DNA of 40,029 nucleotides from Thermoleophilia bacterium (GTDB lineage: Bacteria; Actinomycetota; Thermoleophilia; Gaiellales; Gaiellaceae), in assembly GCA_025929425.1 (NCBI GenBank), contig JAICME010000008.1, positions 1 to 40,029 of the forward strand, given 5' to 3'. The translations under genes were made by a program, and so were the position numbers. This document shows positions 1-7,866 of the stretch, piece by piece. Numbering within the stretch: the first letter of the stretch is position 1; every line of letters begins with the position of its first letter. The notes under the pieces were generated by a model. The model was not told where the DNA came from. It made no database searches and saw nothing but the letters and a program-made list of their open reading frames with translations.

Positions 1-891
1 ATCGGCCGCGAGCTCACCCAGGGGCTCGGCTCCGGCGCCGACCCCGACGTGGGACGCCGCGCGGCCGACGAGGCCTACGACGAGCTGAAGCAGGAGCTGA
101 GAGGCGCCGACATGGTCTTCGTCGCGGCCGGCGAGGGCGGAGGCACCGGCTCGGGTGCCGCGCCTATCGTCGCGCGGATCTCCCGCGAGCTCGGCGCGCT
201 CACCGTCGGCATCGTCACGACGCCGTTCAAGTTCGAAGGGACGAAACGGCGCAGCCAAGCGGAGAAGGGGATCGTCGACCTTCGCTCGGCGTGCGACACG
301 ACGATCGTGATCCCGAACGACAGGTTGCTCGAGGTGCTCGAGCGGTCGACCTCGATGCTCGACGCCTTCAAGGTCGCCGACGACGTGCTGCGCCAGGGCG
401 TGCAAGGCATCTGCGACCTGATCACGATGCCCGGCCTCATCAACCTCGACTTCGCGGACGTGCGCACGATCATGTCCGACTCCGACACGGCCCTCATGGG
501 CATCGGCTTCTCGTCCTCGACCGGCGACGGCCGGGCGCGAGAGGCCGCGGAGCGCGCCTTGCGCTCGCCGCTCATCGACGCCGAGATCACCGGCGCGCGC
601 GGCATCCTGCTCTCGATTGCGGGTGGAGACGACCTGACGCTCGTCGAGGTGAACGAGGCCGCCGAGGTGATCCGCGCCGCCGCCACCGACGACACGAACA
701 TCATCTTCGGCGCGACCGTCGACGACCGGCTGAACGGCCAGGTCTGGGTGACCGTCGTCGCCACCGGCTTCGGAGGCCGTGGGAGGCGCCCGCGGGGCGA
801 CGGCTTCGCTCCGCCGGCCGAGCAACGGCGCCCGCCGGGCCCGCCGGGTGAGGGTGGCGACCTCGACGTGCCGTCCTTCCTCCGCACCTGA
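1..891 (+). CDS. ftsZ: Cell division GTPase FtsZ, 3' part (5' end outside window)
   Basis: FtsZ is the tubulin-like GTPase that polymerises into the cytokinetic Z-ring. The reading frame is open from base 1 (first residues [15 protein letters not shown]), so the true start lies upstream of the window. Visible signatures are the tubulin GTP-binding loop [10 protein letters not shown], the region TPFKFEG, and the T7 synergy loop NLDFADV, whose aspartates complete the active site of the next subunit. The C-terminus has a short Pro/Arg/Gly-rich linker of about 30 residues and ends in [10 protein letters not shown], matching the conserved tail peptide that binds FtsA, SepF or ZipA-type partners. 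The stop codon overlaps the region coding for the N-terminus of the downstream nitroreductase. Apart from the short linker nothing is odd. Identification is secure. Confidence 0.97.
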   Translation: MGRELTQGLGSGADPDVGRRAADEAYDELKQELRGADMVFVAAGEGGGTGSGAAPIVARISRELGALTVGIVTTPFKFEGTKRRSQAEKGIVDLRSACDTTIVIPNDRLLEVLERSTSMLDAFKVADDVLRQGVQGICDLITMPGLINLDFADVRTIMSDSDTALMGIGFSSSTGDGRAREAAERALRSPLIDAEITGARGILLSIAGGDDLTLVEVNEAAEVIRAAATDDTNIIFGATVDDRLNGQVWVTVVATGFGGRGRRPRGDGFAPPAEQRRPPGPPGEGGDLDVPSFLRT

Positions 892-941
892 CGCAGGAGC
901 CCGCCGTCGACTCGTACCTCGCCATCGCCTCGAAGCGGGAC

Positions 942-1397
942 GTGCGCGCCTACTCGGACGCGGCGATCCCACCCGAGGTGCGCGAGCGGATCCTCGACTC
1001 GGGGCGGCTGTCCGGCAGCTCGAGGAACCGGCAGCGGTGGGAGTTCGTCGTCGTCTCCGGCGATGCGCAAGAACGTCTGAGTGAGGCCGTCTACGCGCCC
1101 GAGAACGTCAGCTCGGCCGCGCTCGTCGTCGCGATCGTGGGCGAGGCGGGAGCCTTCGACGTCGGCCGCTGCGCACAGAACATGATGCTCGGGGCCTGGG
1201 GTGAGGGCGTCGTCTCCTGCCCGAACGGCGTGCGCGACGCCGATGCTGCCGCGGCGATCTGTGGCGGCGAGGTGCGGGCGATCCTCTCCTTCGGCTACCC
1301 GGCGCGAGCGCGCACACCGGCAAGCCACACCGCCGAGGAGTGGTCGGCGCGGGCGGACCGCAAGCCGCTCTCGGAGCTCGTGCGCGAGACGTCGTAG
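942..1397 (+). CDS. Nitroreductase family protein (short form), start uncertain
   Basis: This resembles short members of the FMN-dependent nitroreductase superfamily. The part N-terminal to the heart of the fold contains SGRLSGSSRNRQRWEFVVV, where an Arg/Asn/Gln-rich segment usually contacts FMN phosphate. The C-terminal WSARADRKPLSELV also looks family-typical. The GTG at 942 is the only ATG/GTG/TTG available in frame before RAYSDAAIPP. However, the frame stays open back to the ftsZ stop and encodes VDSYLAIASKRDV, which looks like the conserved family N-terminus. The real start may therefore be the CTG at 888, which overlaps the ftsZ TGA and would give about 169 residues. The gene directly follows ftsZ and is probably translationally coupled. 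The substrate is unknown. Its 3' end overlaps the opposite-strand membrane gene by about 100 bases. Confidence 0.8.
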   Translation: MRAYSDAAIPPEVRERILDSGRLSGSSRNRQRWEFVVVSGDAQERLSEAVYAPENVSSAALVVAIVGEAGAFDVGRCAQNMMLGAWGEGVVSCPNGVRDADAAAAICGGEVRAILSFGYPARARTPASHTAEEWSARADRKPLSELVRETS

Positions 1398-3043
1398 CTC
1401 CGACGGCAGCGCGGGCGCTGACCCGCGAAGGCGGCGAGGAGGCTGCTCGCGTTCACGTCGAACGCGATCCGCACGGTCGCCGGTCGTCGCGTCCGCAGCT
1501 CGACCATCCCATCGCTGCTCGGCAGGAGGCAGCCAGTCGAGGCCTGCCAGTACGGCGACCAGCGCACGGCGAGGTCGTACGTTCCGCCGCGCGAGGCGCG
1601 AACGACGAGGCGCGACTCCTTGAACGCGAGCACGCTCGGTTCGCCGGGCCCACTCACGATCTGCCGTGGATGGGGGACGGCGTAGATCGAGACCTCCCGG
1701 GTCGAGAAGACGCGACGCAGATCGGTGCGCCCGCTGCGCACGAGCCGCTTTTCGGCGCGTGAGCTGTAATCCGGCGGCGAGCGCGTCAGTACGACGTAGG
1801 CGACGCCGAGCCGCCGCAGCCAGCCGAGGTACTGCGCCGGAGCGAGGGTTCGGTGCCGGTAGAGGATCGCGTCGAACGGGAAGTCGTCCTGGCGGAACCA
1901 GCCGCGCGCGAGCGGGATCTTGGCGGTGGCGAGGTAGTACGCGGGCCAGTGATCGGCCGTGTCGACCGCCTCGACGCGATACCCGGGACGAAGGTTCGCG
2001 CGGAGGTATGAGACCGGCGCCCGCCAGAGGGCGGCACGGTCGGTCACGTCCTGGTTCCCACGGGCCCAGCTGGCCGCGAGCGGAGTCACGTTCCACGAGA
2101 GCGCGAGCGCGAGAACGGCCACCGAGACCTTGACCGGACGCCAGCGGCGCAGCGCGAGCACGAGCAACGCCAACGGCACGGCAAAGAAGCGCAGGCGGGC
2201 GACGTTGTCTCCGAGCCCCGACGGCACGACGTAGACGAATACGACCGTGATCGCGTACGTCGCGAAGACGAAGCGAAGCAGGCGCGCCCGCTCGAGGCGC
2301 AGCGTGCAGGCGAATCCGATGGCGCAGAAGGCGAGCGCTCCCGCCATGGAGAGGGTCGGGAAGCTCTGCGCGCCGCCGAAGGGAAAGAGCCGCAGCACCA
2401 CGAGCTCCGTCCCGGCGGCCGCTGCGAGCGCGAGTGCCGGCACGACACGCCCGCGCAGCGGTGCGCGCCGCGCAACGGCGACCCCGACGAGGACGACGGC
2501 CAGCAGGACGAGGGCGACCGGGCTCGCCGCGAGCACGAGCAACGTCAGGCCGGCCCCGACCCAGCGACGCCCGGAGCGGAACGCGACCAGCGCGAGCAGG
2601 GCCAGGGTCACGCCGAGCGAGAAGGGGTACTCGGCCGTGATCACCACTCCCGACCACACGACGGCAAATGCCCGCACGGCCCAGTTCGCGGCAGGTCCCC
2701 ACTCGCGCTGGAGGAGCACGGCGAACGCACCGGCAGCGACCGCGGCCGCAAGCACGGCGAGCAGACGGATCCCGAGCAGCGCGGCGAGCGGGTAGTAGAG
2801 GACGCTGTAGCCGACGAACGCGTAGCGCCCGGCGTACCAGAAGTTGTCCCAGAGCGCGAAGCCGTGGCCGAGGAAGAGCGCGCGCTGGTACTCGTGAGCG
2901 GCGAGATCGCCGGCCGGCGGGGCGAGCCACACGAGCAGCGACGCGACGGCCGCCGCAAGGCCCGTGCAGAGCACGGCTTCGCGTGCGACCGGCGGCCGCC
3001 ACCTTGGCGTACGCCCGGGGTCGGCGTAGGGCACGGTGGCCAT
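1295..3043 (-). CDS. Large polytopic membrane protein with C-terminal soluble domain
   Basis: This 582-residue protein starts at ATG 3043 (MATVPYADPGR). The first ~350 residues contain roughly ten hydrophobic helices (for example AVLCTGLAAAVASLLVWL and VGAGLTLLVLAASPVALVLL). The extracytoplasmic loop after the first helix has GDLAAHEYQRALF and LWDNFWYAGRY, a layout seen in actinobacterial GT-C-like membrane proteins, though no catalytic motif is clear. The last ~230 residues are soluble, with VSYLRANLRPGYRVEAVDT and beta-rich segments. The start is supported by a TACGCT hexamer exactly seven bases upstream (leaderless promoter). The C-terminal 34 codons overlap the convergent nitroreductase gene by about 103 bases, so an ancestral stop may have been lost. 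Function is unknown; a role in cell-envelope glycan assembly is only a guess. Confidence 0.8.
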   Translation of the reverse strand: MATVPYADPGRTPRWRPPVAREAVLCTGLAAAVASLLVWLAPPAGDLAAHEYQRALFLGHGFALWDNFWYAGRYAFVGYSVLYYPLAALLGIRLLAVLAAAVAAGAFAVLLQREWGPAANWAVRAFAVVWSGVVITAEYPFSLGVTLALLALVAFRSGRRWVGAGLTLLVLAASPVALVLLAVVLVGVAVARRAPLRGRVVPALALAAAAGTELVVLRLFPFGGAQSFPTLSMAGALAFCAIGFACTLRLERARLLRFVFATYAITVVFVYVVPSGLGDNVARLRFFAVPLALLVLALRRWRPVKVSVAVLALALSWNVTPLAASWARGNQDVTDRAALWRAPVSYLRANLRPGYRVEAVDTADHWPAYYLATAKIPLARGWFRQDDFPFDAILYRHRTLAPAQYLGWLRRLGVAYVVLTRSPPDYSSRAEKRLVRSGRTDLRRVFSTREVSIYAVPHPRQIVSGPGEPSVLAFKESRLVVRASRGGTYDLAVRWSPYWQASTGCLLPSSDGMVELRTRRPATVRIAFDVNASSLLAAFAGQRPRCRRSYDVSRTSSESGLRSARADHSSAVWLAGVRARAG

Positions 3044-3050
3044 TCGCCAA

Positions 3051-3060
3051 AGCGTACGCT
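3051..3060. promoter_or_regulatory. Shared palindromic -10 element for two divergent leaderless genes
   Basis: The perfect palindrome AGCGTACGCT reads TACGCT on both strands. On the plus strand the hexamer ends seven bases before ATG 3068; on the minus strand it ends seven bases before ATG 3043. Both distances fit a TANNNT -10 box whose transcription start coincides with the start codon. No Shine-Dalgarno sequence precedes either gene. The promoter role is inference from spacing. Confidence 0.6.
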
Positions 3061-3067
3061 CGCGGGC

Positions 3068-4447
3068 ATGAGAGGCGCGCTGGCAGCCGGCCATCCGCTC
3101 ACCGCGGAAGCCGGGGCGGACATCCTGCGCGCGGGCGGGAACGCCGTCGACGCGTGCATCGCCGCTGCCGCGGTCTCGTGGGTCTGCGAGAGCTCGCTCA
3201 CCGGTCCCGGTGGCGGAGGCTTCCTCCTCGTCCATCTGGCGGGTGAGGGGCGCACGCACCTGCTCGACTTCTTCGTCGACCTGCCGGAGCAGACGCCCGC
3301 CTCGCTCCAGCTCGTCGAGCTCGTCGTCGACTTCGGCGACTCGCAGCAGATCTTCTACACCGGCCCCGCGTCGGTCGCGGTCCCGGGAACCGTGGCCGGG
3401 CTCTGGGACGCGCATTCCCGCTGGGGATCGATGCCCTGGCCCGAGTTGCTCGCGCCGGCGGCGAGGCTCGCCCGCGACGGATTCGTCCTCGACGAGCCGC
3501 GCGCATACCTGCACGAGATCCTCGACCCGCTGCTCCGGCACGCGCCTGAGGGAGACGCGTTGTACGGGCCGGGACGGGCGCGGCACAAGGGGGAGCGCTT
3601 TGCGCTGCCGGAGCTCGGGGACACGCTCGAGCTGCTCGCGGCCGCGGGTGCCGACTGCTTCTACCGGGGCGAGCTGGCGCAGCGCATCGCCGCCCATGTG
3701 CCGATCACACGAGAAGACCTCGGCCGCTACGAGGTGATCGAGCGCGAGCCTCTCGCCGCCACGTTCCGCGACGGCGAGCTCCGGACGAATCCACCGCCGT
3801 CGAGCGGAGGCCGCCTGCTCGCGGTCGGGCTCGAAGAGCTCGGCCCTGCAGAGGCGACGCCGTCGGCGATTGCGCGGGCGATGGAGGCGCAGGAAGCCAT
3901 GCGGCGCGAAGAGGGCGTAGGCGGCACGACGCACATCAGCGTGGTCGACGGCGAGGGCGACGCGGCGTCGCTCTCGTGCTCGCTCGGCTCCGGCAGCGGC
4001 ATCGTCGTGCCGGGCACCGGCATCCACCTCAACAACATGCTCGGCGAGACTCACCTCGCGGGCGACGCGCAGCCCGGGGCGCGGCTGATGTCGCTGATGA
4101 CGCCCTCGATCTTCCTCGAGCAAGGCAGGCCGCGGCTCGTCCTCGGGTCGGCGGGCAGCTCCCGGCTGCACGGTGCGATCCTGCAGGTCGTGGCGAACGT
4201 CCTCGCACGCGGGCTCGGGGTGGAGGAGGCGGTGGACGCGCGGCGGATCCACGTCGAGAAGGGCGTAGCGCATTGCGAGGACCCGGCCGTGGCGGACGAG
4301 CTCGAGGCGGCCGGCTACGCGGTCGTCCGCTGGCGGGAGCGGAACCTCTTCTTCGGCGGTGTCTCGGCCGTCGAGATCCGGGAGGACGGCTCCCTCGCAG
4401 CCGCCGGCGACCCGCGTCGGGGCGGCGGCGGGGTGGTAGTCGCGTGA
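3068..4447 (+). CDS. Gamma-glutamyltransferase family protein
   Basis: The protein has 459 residues and belongs to the gamma-glutamyltranspeptidase N-terminal nucleophile hydrolase family, which transfers or hydrolyses gamma-glutamyl groups of glutathione and related compounds. Support includes the N-terminal GHPLTAEAGADILRAGGNAVDACIA, the GPGGGGF loop, and the self-processing motif GTTHISVVD near residues 286-294, whose threonine becomes the catalytic N-terminus of the small subunit. Downstream come GSGSGI, LNNML and SLMTPSI (the residues expected around the substrate pocket). At 459 residues it is shorter than typical GGT (~550-580), and no signal peptide is seen, so it is probably a cytoplasmic short-form homologue. 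The start ATG 3068 fits the shared TACGCT element. The stop overlaps the following GNAT gene (GTGA), so the two are likely co-translated. Confidence 0.9.
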   Translation: MRGALAAGHPLTAEAGADILRAGGNAVDACIAAAAVSWVCESSLTGPGGGGFLLVHLAGEGRTHLLDFFVDLPEQTPASLQLVELVVDFGDSQQIFYTGPASVAVPGTVAGLWDAHSRWGSMPWPELLAPAARLARDGFVLDEPRAYLHEILDPLLRHAPEGDALYGPGRARHKGERFALPELGDTLELLAAAGADCFYRGELAQRIAAHVPITREDLGRYEVIEREPLAATFRDGELRTNPPPSSGGRLLAVGLEELGPAEATPSAIARAMEAQEAMRREEGVGGTTHISVVDGEGDAASLSCSLGSGSGIVVPGTGIHLNNMLGETHLAGDAQPGARLMSLMTPSIFLEQGRPRLVLGSAGSSRLHGAILQVVANVLARGLGVEEAVDARRIHVEKGVAHCEDPAVADELEAAGYAVVRWRERNLFFGGVSAVEIREDGSLAAAGDPRRGGGGVVVA

Positions 4448-4959
4448 CGATGGACTTCCTCGTCCGCCATGCCGATCCGTCGGACGCCGAGCAGCTGACT
4501 CTGCTCGCCGATGCGGTGAGCGCCGAGCCGGAGGGCTGGCTGATCAGCATCGCCGGCGAGTGGCGCAGCGCAGGCGACGAGCGCCGCTTCCTCAAGGCGC
4601 TGCGGCGGTACGCCCATGCCGCGGTCTTCGTCGCGGAGCGCGAGGACGGGACCCTCGTCGGCCGCCTGTCGGTCGGGCGCGACCCGCATCCCGCGAGCAC
4701 GCACGTCGCCGACGTCGGGCTGATGGTCGCGCTCGACGCGCGCCGGCAGGGGGTCGGGAAGGCGCTCTTGCAGGCGGCGGTGGACTGGGGGCGCGAGGCC
4801 GGCGTCCGCAAGCTCGAGCTGCACGTCTTCCCGTGGAACGAAGCGGCGATCGCCCTCTACGACGCGTTCGGCTTCGAGCGCGAGGGCTACCGCAAGCGGC
4901 ACTACCGCCGCGGCGGCGAGTTCGTCGACGCGATCCTGATGGCCTACGAGGTCGAGTAG
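4444..4959 (+). CDS. GNAT family N-acetyltransferase
   Basis: This 171-residue protein is a GCN5-related acetyltransferase that would use acetyl-CoA on an unknown amine. It begins VRHADPSDAEQL. It contains DVGLMVALDARRQGVGKALL (beta-4 followed by the Q/R-x-x-G-x-G/A acetyl-CoA pyrophosphate loop, here RRQGVGKA) and LELHVFPWNEAAIALYDAFGFEREG (motif B, with the Asn and Tyr usual in RimI-like enzymes). The start is GTG 4444, overlapping the GGT stop by four bases; ATG 4450 is an alternative two codons in. Translational coupling with the GGT-like gene suggests a common task in amino-acid or peptide metabolism, but the substrate cannot be read. The 3' end overlaps the convergent OsmC gene by 16 bases. 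Confidence 0.88.
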   Translation: MTMDFLVRHADPSDAEQLTLLADAVSAEPEGWLISIAGEWRSAGDERRFLKALRRYAHAAVFVAEREDGTLVGRLSVGRDPHPASTHVADVGLMVALDARRQGVGKALLQAAVDWGREAGVRKLELHVFPWNEAAIALYDAFGFEREGYRKRHYRRGGEFVDAILMAYEVE

Positions 4960-5450
4960 CTCAGCTCGACGGGCACGCCGGCGGCGAGCGTCTGGAAGAC
5001 GACGCAGTACCGCTCGGTGAGCTCGATCAGCTTCGCCAGTTTCTCCTCGGGCGCATCCGAGGCGAGGTCGAAGCGCAGCCGGATCGCCGCGAAGCCGACG
5101 GGAGCTTCACGGTCGACGCCGAGCGTGCCGCGAAAGTCGAGGTCGCCCTCGGCGTGGACGCTGCCGGCGACGTCGAGCTCCAGCGAGGTGGCGACCGAGC
5201 GAAGCGTCACACCGGCACAGGCGACGAGCGCCTCGAGCAGCATGTCGCCGGAGCACGCGAGCGCGCCGGTGCCGCCGGTTGCGGGATGGAGCCCCGCCTC
5301 GACGAGCTGGCGGCCGGTGTCGACCTTGCACGCGATCTTCTCCTCGTCGAGCTGCCCCTGGGCACGGAGGACGATGAGCGCCGTCGCCGCGTCGGACCGG
5401 TATCGGTCCTTCAACGGCTTCTGGATCGCCTGCAGCTCGGCCCGGTCCAT
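4944..5450 (-). CDS. OsmC-family protein
   Basis: The protein has 168 residues and the OsmC/Ohr fold, a family of thiol peroxidases for organic hydroperoxides. It includes GGTGALACSGDMLLEALVACAGVTL, where the Cys of LVACAG occupies the usual peroxidatic position on the long central helix, and ERYCVVFQTL, the position of the second (resolving) Cys. The N-terminus MDRAELQAIQKPLKDRY is typical of one OsmC subgroup. The start ATG 5450 is chosen because it is the Met nearest the conserved fold; the longer open frame upstream runs into the promoter region of the divergent FAD oxidoreductase. Substrate is unproven. It is convergent with the GNAT gene and divergent from the FAD oxidoreductase, so a shared redox theme is possible. 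Confidence 0.88.
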   Translation of the reverse strand: MDRAELQAIQKPLKDRYRSDAATALIVLRAQGQLDEEKIACKVDTGRQLVEAGLHPATGGTGALACSGDMLLEALVACAGVTLRSVATSLELDVAGSVHAEGDLDFRGTLGVDREAPVGFAAIRLRFDLASDAPEEKLAKLIELTERYCVVFQTLAAGVPVELSYSTS

Positions 5451-5452
5451 CC

Positions 5453-5482
5453 TTGGAACATGGTTGCACGCGGTACTAGAGT
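5453..5482 (+). promoter_or_regulatory. Candidate promoter of the FAD oxidoreductase
   Basis: A TTGGAA hexamer at 5453-5458 is followed after 18 bases by TAGAGT at 5477-5482, resembling -35 and -10 boxes. A strong Shine-Dalgarno (AAGGAGG, about 5499-5505) precedes ATG 5511, so this gene has a leader, unlike several neighbours. Assignment is by eye only. Confidence 0.35.
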
Positions 5483-5510
5483 CGGGGCGCACCCCAGCAA
5501 GGAGGACTGA

Positions 5511-6869
5511 ATGGCCACAGTCGCCGCGACGCTCGACGAGCTGCGCGCAACCTTCACCGGCAGCCTTTTGGAGCCCGCCGACCCGGCGTACGAGGAGGCG
5601 CGCCGTGTCCATAACGCGATGATCGATCGCCGGCCGGCGTTGATCGCGCAGTGCCGGAACACCGCCGACATCGTCGACGCGCTGCATTTTGCTCGGCGCG
5701 CCGGGATGGAGGTCTGCGTCCGCGGCGGCGGGCACAACGTCGCCGGCCGCGCCGTGATGGACGACGCGCTGATGATCGACCTGTCGCCGATGCGGGGCAT
5801 CCACGTGGATCGCGACGCGATGACGCTGCGTGCACAGGGCGGGTGCCTCTGGGCCGAGCTAAACCGTGAAGCGGCGCTGCACGGCCTCGCGACGACCGGC
5901 GGCGCGATCTCCCACACCGGAGTGTCGGGGCTCACGCTCGGCGGCGGCCTCGGCTGGCTGATGGCGAAACACGGTCTCGCCGCCGACAACGTGCTCGCCG
6001 TCGAGCTCGTCACCGCGGACGGGCGAGTGCTCGACGTGACCGCGGGGTCCGACCCGGATCTGTTCTGGGCACTGCGGGGCGGGGGCGGCAACTTCGGGAT
6101 CGCCGCCTCGATCAAGTTCCGCCTTCATCCGCTGCCTCCCGTGACGGGTGGGCTGATCGCTCACCCCGTGGAGCGGGCCGGGGAGATGCTTCGCTTCTAC
6201 CGCGACGCGGCACCGACCGCGTCTGACGACCTCACCGTTTTCGCGGGTCTCGTCCATGCGCCCGACGGCTCGGGGATGAAGCTCGCGGCCCTGATCGTCT
6301 TCCACACCGGGCCGCCGGACGAGGCGGAGCGGGAGCTCGCGCCGTTCAAGGAGTGGGGGCCGCCGGTGATGGTCGAAGTCGGGCCTGTGCCGTACCCGGC
6401 GTTCAACACGATCCTCGACGAGGCGTATCCGCATGGCCTACGCAACTATTGGCTCTCCTCCTTCACGGAAGGGCTTCCGGACGGGCTGATCGACACGATG
6501 GTCGACCGGTTCCTGCAGGTGCCGTCGCCGATGAGCGGCATGGTGCTCGAGCACTTCCACGGTGCAGTCACGCGGGTGGGAGCGTCGGACACCGCCGTCC
6601 CGCACCGCAACGAGGGATTCAACCTCCTGCTGCCCTCCGTGTGGGAGAGCGCGGCCGACGACGATGCGAACGTCGCCTGGACGAAGGACACCTTTGCCGC
6701 GATGAAGGAGTTCTTCACGGGCGGGCGTTGGCTCAACTATCTCGCCGACGATCAGGGCGACGACGCAATCCGCGGTGCGTACGGGGCGAACTACGAGCGC
6801 CTCGTCGAGTTGAAGCGGCGCTACGACCCGGAAAACGTGTTCCGGGCGAACCACAACATCGCCTCGTAG
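5511..6869 (+). CDS. FAD-binding oxidoreductase, PCMH/berberine-bridge type
   Basis: The protein has 452 residues. The N-terminal half is a PCMH-type FAD domain with VCVRGGGHNVAG, where His75 is placed for covalent 8-alpha-histidyl FAD attachment, then GVSGLTLGGGLGWL and DLFWALRGGGGNFGI. The C-terminus GANYERLVELKRRYDPENVF is the berberine/berberine-like (BBE) motif that closes the flavin site. Bicovalent members have a Cys near the GVSGLTLGGG segment; here the sequence is TTGGAISHTG with no Cys, so single covalent attachment is expected. Relatives oxidise sugars, alkaloids or alcohols with O2 or other acceptors; the substrate here is unknown. No signal peptide is visible, so it is likely cytoplasmic. 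The strong SD AAGGAGG fixes the start. An SDR gene follows after a hairpin. Confidence 0.92.
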   Translation: MATVAATLDELRATFTGSLLEPADPAYEEARRVHNAMIDRRPALIAQCRNTADIVDALHFARRAGMEVCVRGGGHNVAGRAVMDDALMIDLSPMRGIHVDRDAMTLRAQGGCLWAELNREAALHGLATTGGAISHTGVSGLTLGGGLGWLMAKHGLAADNVLAVELVTADGRVLDVTAGSDPDLFWALRGGGGNFGIAASIKFRLHPLPPVTGGLIAHPVERAGEMLRFYRDAAPTASDDLTVFAGLVHAPDGSGMKLAALIVFHTGPPDEAERELAPFKEWGPPVMVEVGPVPYPAFNTILDEAYPHGLRNYWLSSFTEGLPDGLIDTMVDRFLQVPSPMSGMVLEHFHGAVTRVGASDTAVPHRNEGFNLLLPSVWESAADDDANVAWTKDTFAAMKEFFTGGRWLNYLADDQGDDAIRGAYGANYERLVELKRRYDPENVFRANHNIAS

Positions 6870-6881
6870 AACGCCGGCGAT

Positions 6882-6922
6882 TCGGCCACGGCCGCCGCGG
6901 GTACCTCCCCGGCCGTGGCCGA
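6882..6922 (+). promoter_or_regulatory. 12-bp hairpin enclosing the SDR start codon
   Basis: Arms TCGGCCACGGCC (6882-6893) and GGCCGTGGCCGA (6911-6922) are perfectly complementary with a 17-base loop. The hairpin starts 12 bases after the oxidoreductase stop and its right arm contains the only possible SDR start, GTG 6915. It may act as a terminator or attenuator and as a translational lock on the SDR. Confidence 0.55.
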
Positions 6923-7667
6923 CCGCGTCGCACTCGTCACCGGCGCGAACACGGGCATCGGGCTCGCGATCGCCGAGCGCCTGCTCGCCGACGGCTGGAG
7001 GCTCGGGTACGCGACACAGGACAACGAGGAGCGGCATGAAGGGCCGTTCGTCGATCTGCAGAAGCGCTACGGGGACGAGGGGATCCACTGGATCTGGGGC
7101 AACATCGGCGATCCCGACGTGCCCGAGCGACTCGTCGCCGAGACGGTGGAGAAGCTCGGCAGGCTCGACGCGCTCGTCAACATCGCCGGCCTCTCGACCG
7201 CGAAGCCGTTCCTCGAGCTGACGGTCGACGACTTCGACCTCACCTTCGACGTCGACGTGCGCGGCAGCTTCCTCGCGGCACAGGCAGCGGCTCGGCGGAT
7301 GAAGGATCGGGGCGGCGGCTCGATCGTGAACATCACGTCCGTCCACGAGCACATCCCGCGGCCCGACTTCGCGGTCTATGCGGCCGCGAAGGCTGCGCTC
7401 GGGATGCTGAGCCGGAACCTCGCGCTCGAGCTCGCGCAGTACGGGATCCGTGTCAACTCCGTCGCGCCGGGCGTGATCGCGACGCCGCGCAACGAGGCCG
7501 ACGCCGAGCGCCTCGACCCCGAGGTGCCGCTCGGCCGGCCCGGCAAGCCCGAGGAGGTCGCGGCCCTCGTCGCGTGGCTGTGCTCGGAGGAGGCGACGTA
7601 CGTGACCGGCTCGAGCTACGTGATCGACGGGGGCATGACTCAGCAGGTCGTCTCGGTCCCGGCCTGA
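6915..7667 (+). CDS. SDR family NAD(P)-dependent oxidoreductase
   Basis: This 250-residue classical short-chain dehydrogenase/reductase has all core motifs. The Rossmann loop TGANTGIG is at residues 9-16 and NIAG at about 89-92. The catalytic Ser is in NITS (about 142), and YAAAK gives Tyr155 and Lys159. VAPGVIATPRN follows, and the C-terminal EEVAALVAWLCSEEATYVTGSSYVIDGG is the usual tail. It resembles glucose 1-dehydrogenase and 3-oxoacyl-ACP reductase-like enzymes; the substrate cannot be assigned. GTG 6915 is the only usable start before the Rossmann loop and sits inside a 12-bp hairpin. The gene follows an FAD oxidoreductase by 45 bases, so the two may act on successive alcohol/carbonyl steps (inference). 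Confidence 0.92.
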   Translation: MADRVALVTGANTGIGLAIAERLLADGWRLGYATQDNEERHEGPFVDLQKRYGDEGIHWIWGNIGDPDVPERLVAETVEKLGRLDALVNIAGLSTAKPFLELTVDDFDLTFDVDVRGSFLAAQAAARRMKDRGGGSIVNITSVHEHIPRPDFAVYAAAKAALGMLSRNLALELAQYGIRVNSVAPGVIATPRNEADAERLDPEVPLGRPGKPEEVAALVAWLCSEEATYVTGSSYVIDGGMTQQVVSVPA

Positions 7668-7693
7668 GGGACGGCCAGCCTTGCCGGCCGCCC

Positions 7694-7715
7694 CTCGCGC
7701 GCTTGCCGTCGCGAG
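7694..7715. terminator. Candidate bidirectional terminator between convergent genes
   Basis: Arms CTCGCG (7694-7699) and CGCGAG (7710-7715) form a short stem between the SDR stop (7667) and position 7721, where the frameshifted continuation of the opposite-strand gene would end. There is no U-run, as is common in high-GC actinobacteria. Its location supports 7721 as the original 3' limit of the minus-strand gene. Confidence 0.35.
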
Positions 7716-7866
7716 CGCTGCTAGCTGAGCCGGCCGGCTACGGTGCCGGAGATCGCGAACGTGTCCCCGGCCGGGTCGGACTGCGACCCGTAGAGCCGGC
7801 AGATGGTCTGAGTCTGGCCCATCGGGCACGAGTCCTCGACCTGCGAGCGCGAGGACCTGCCCAGCG

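Noticed and set aside
75-3050. A 991-codon open frame on the minus strand through ftsZ and its neighbours
   Set aside because: It is an antisense shadow of ftsZ and a frame-shifted shadow of the membrane gene; Arg/Ala/Pro-rich with no domain pattern. High GC removes stop codons from such frames.
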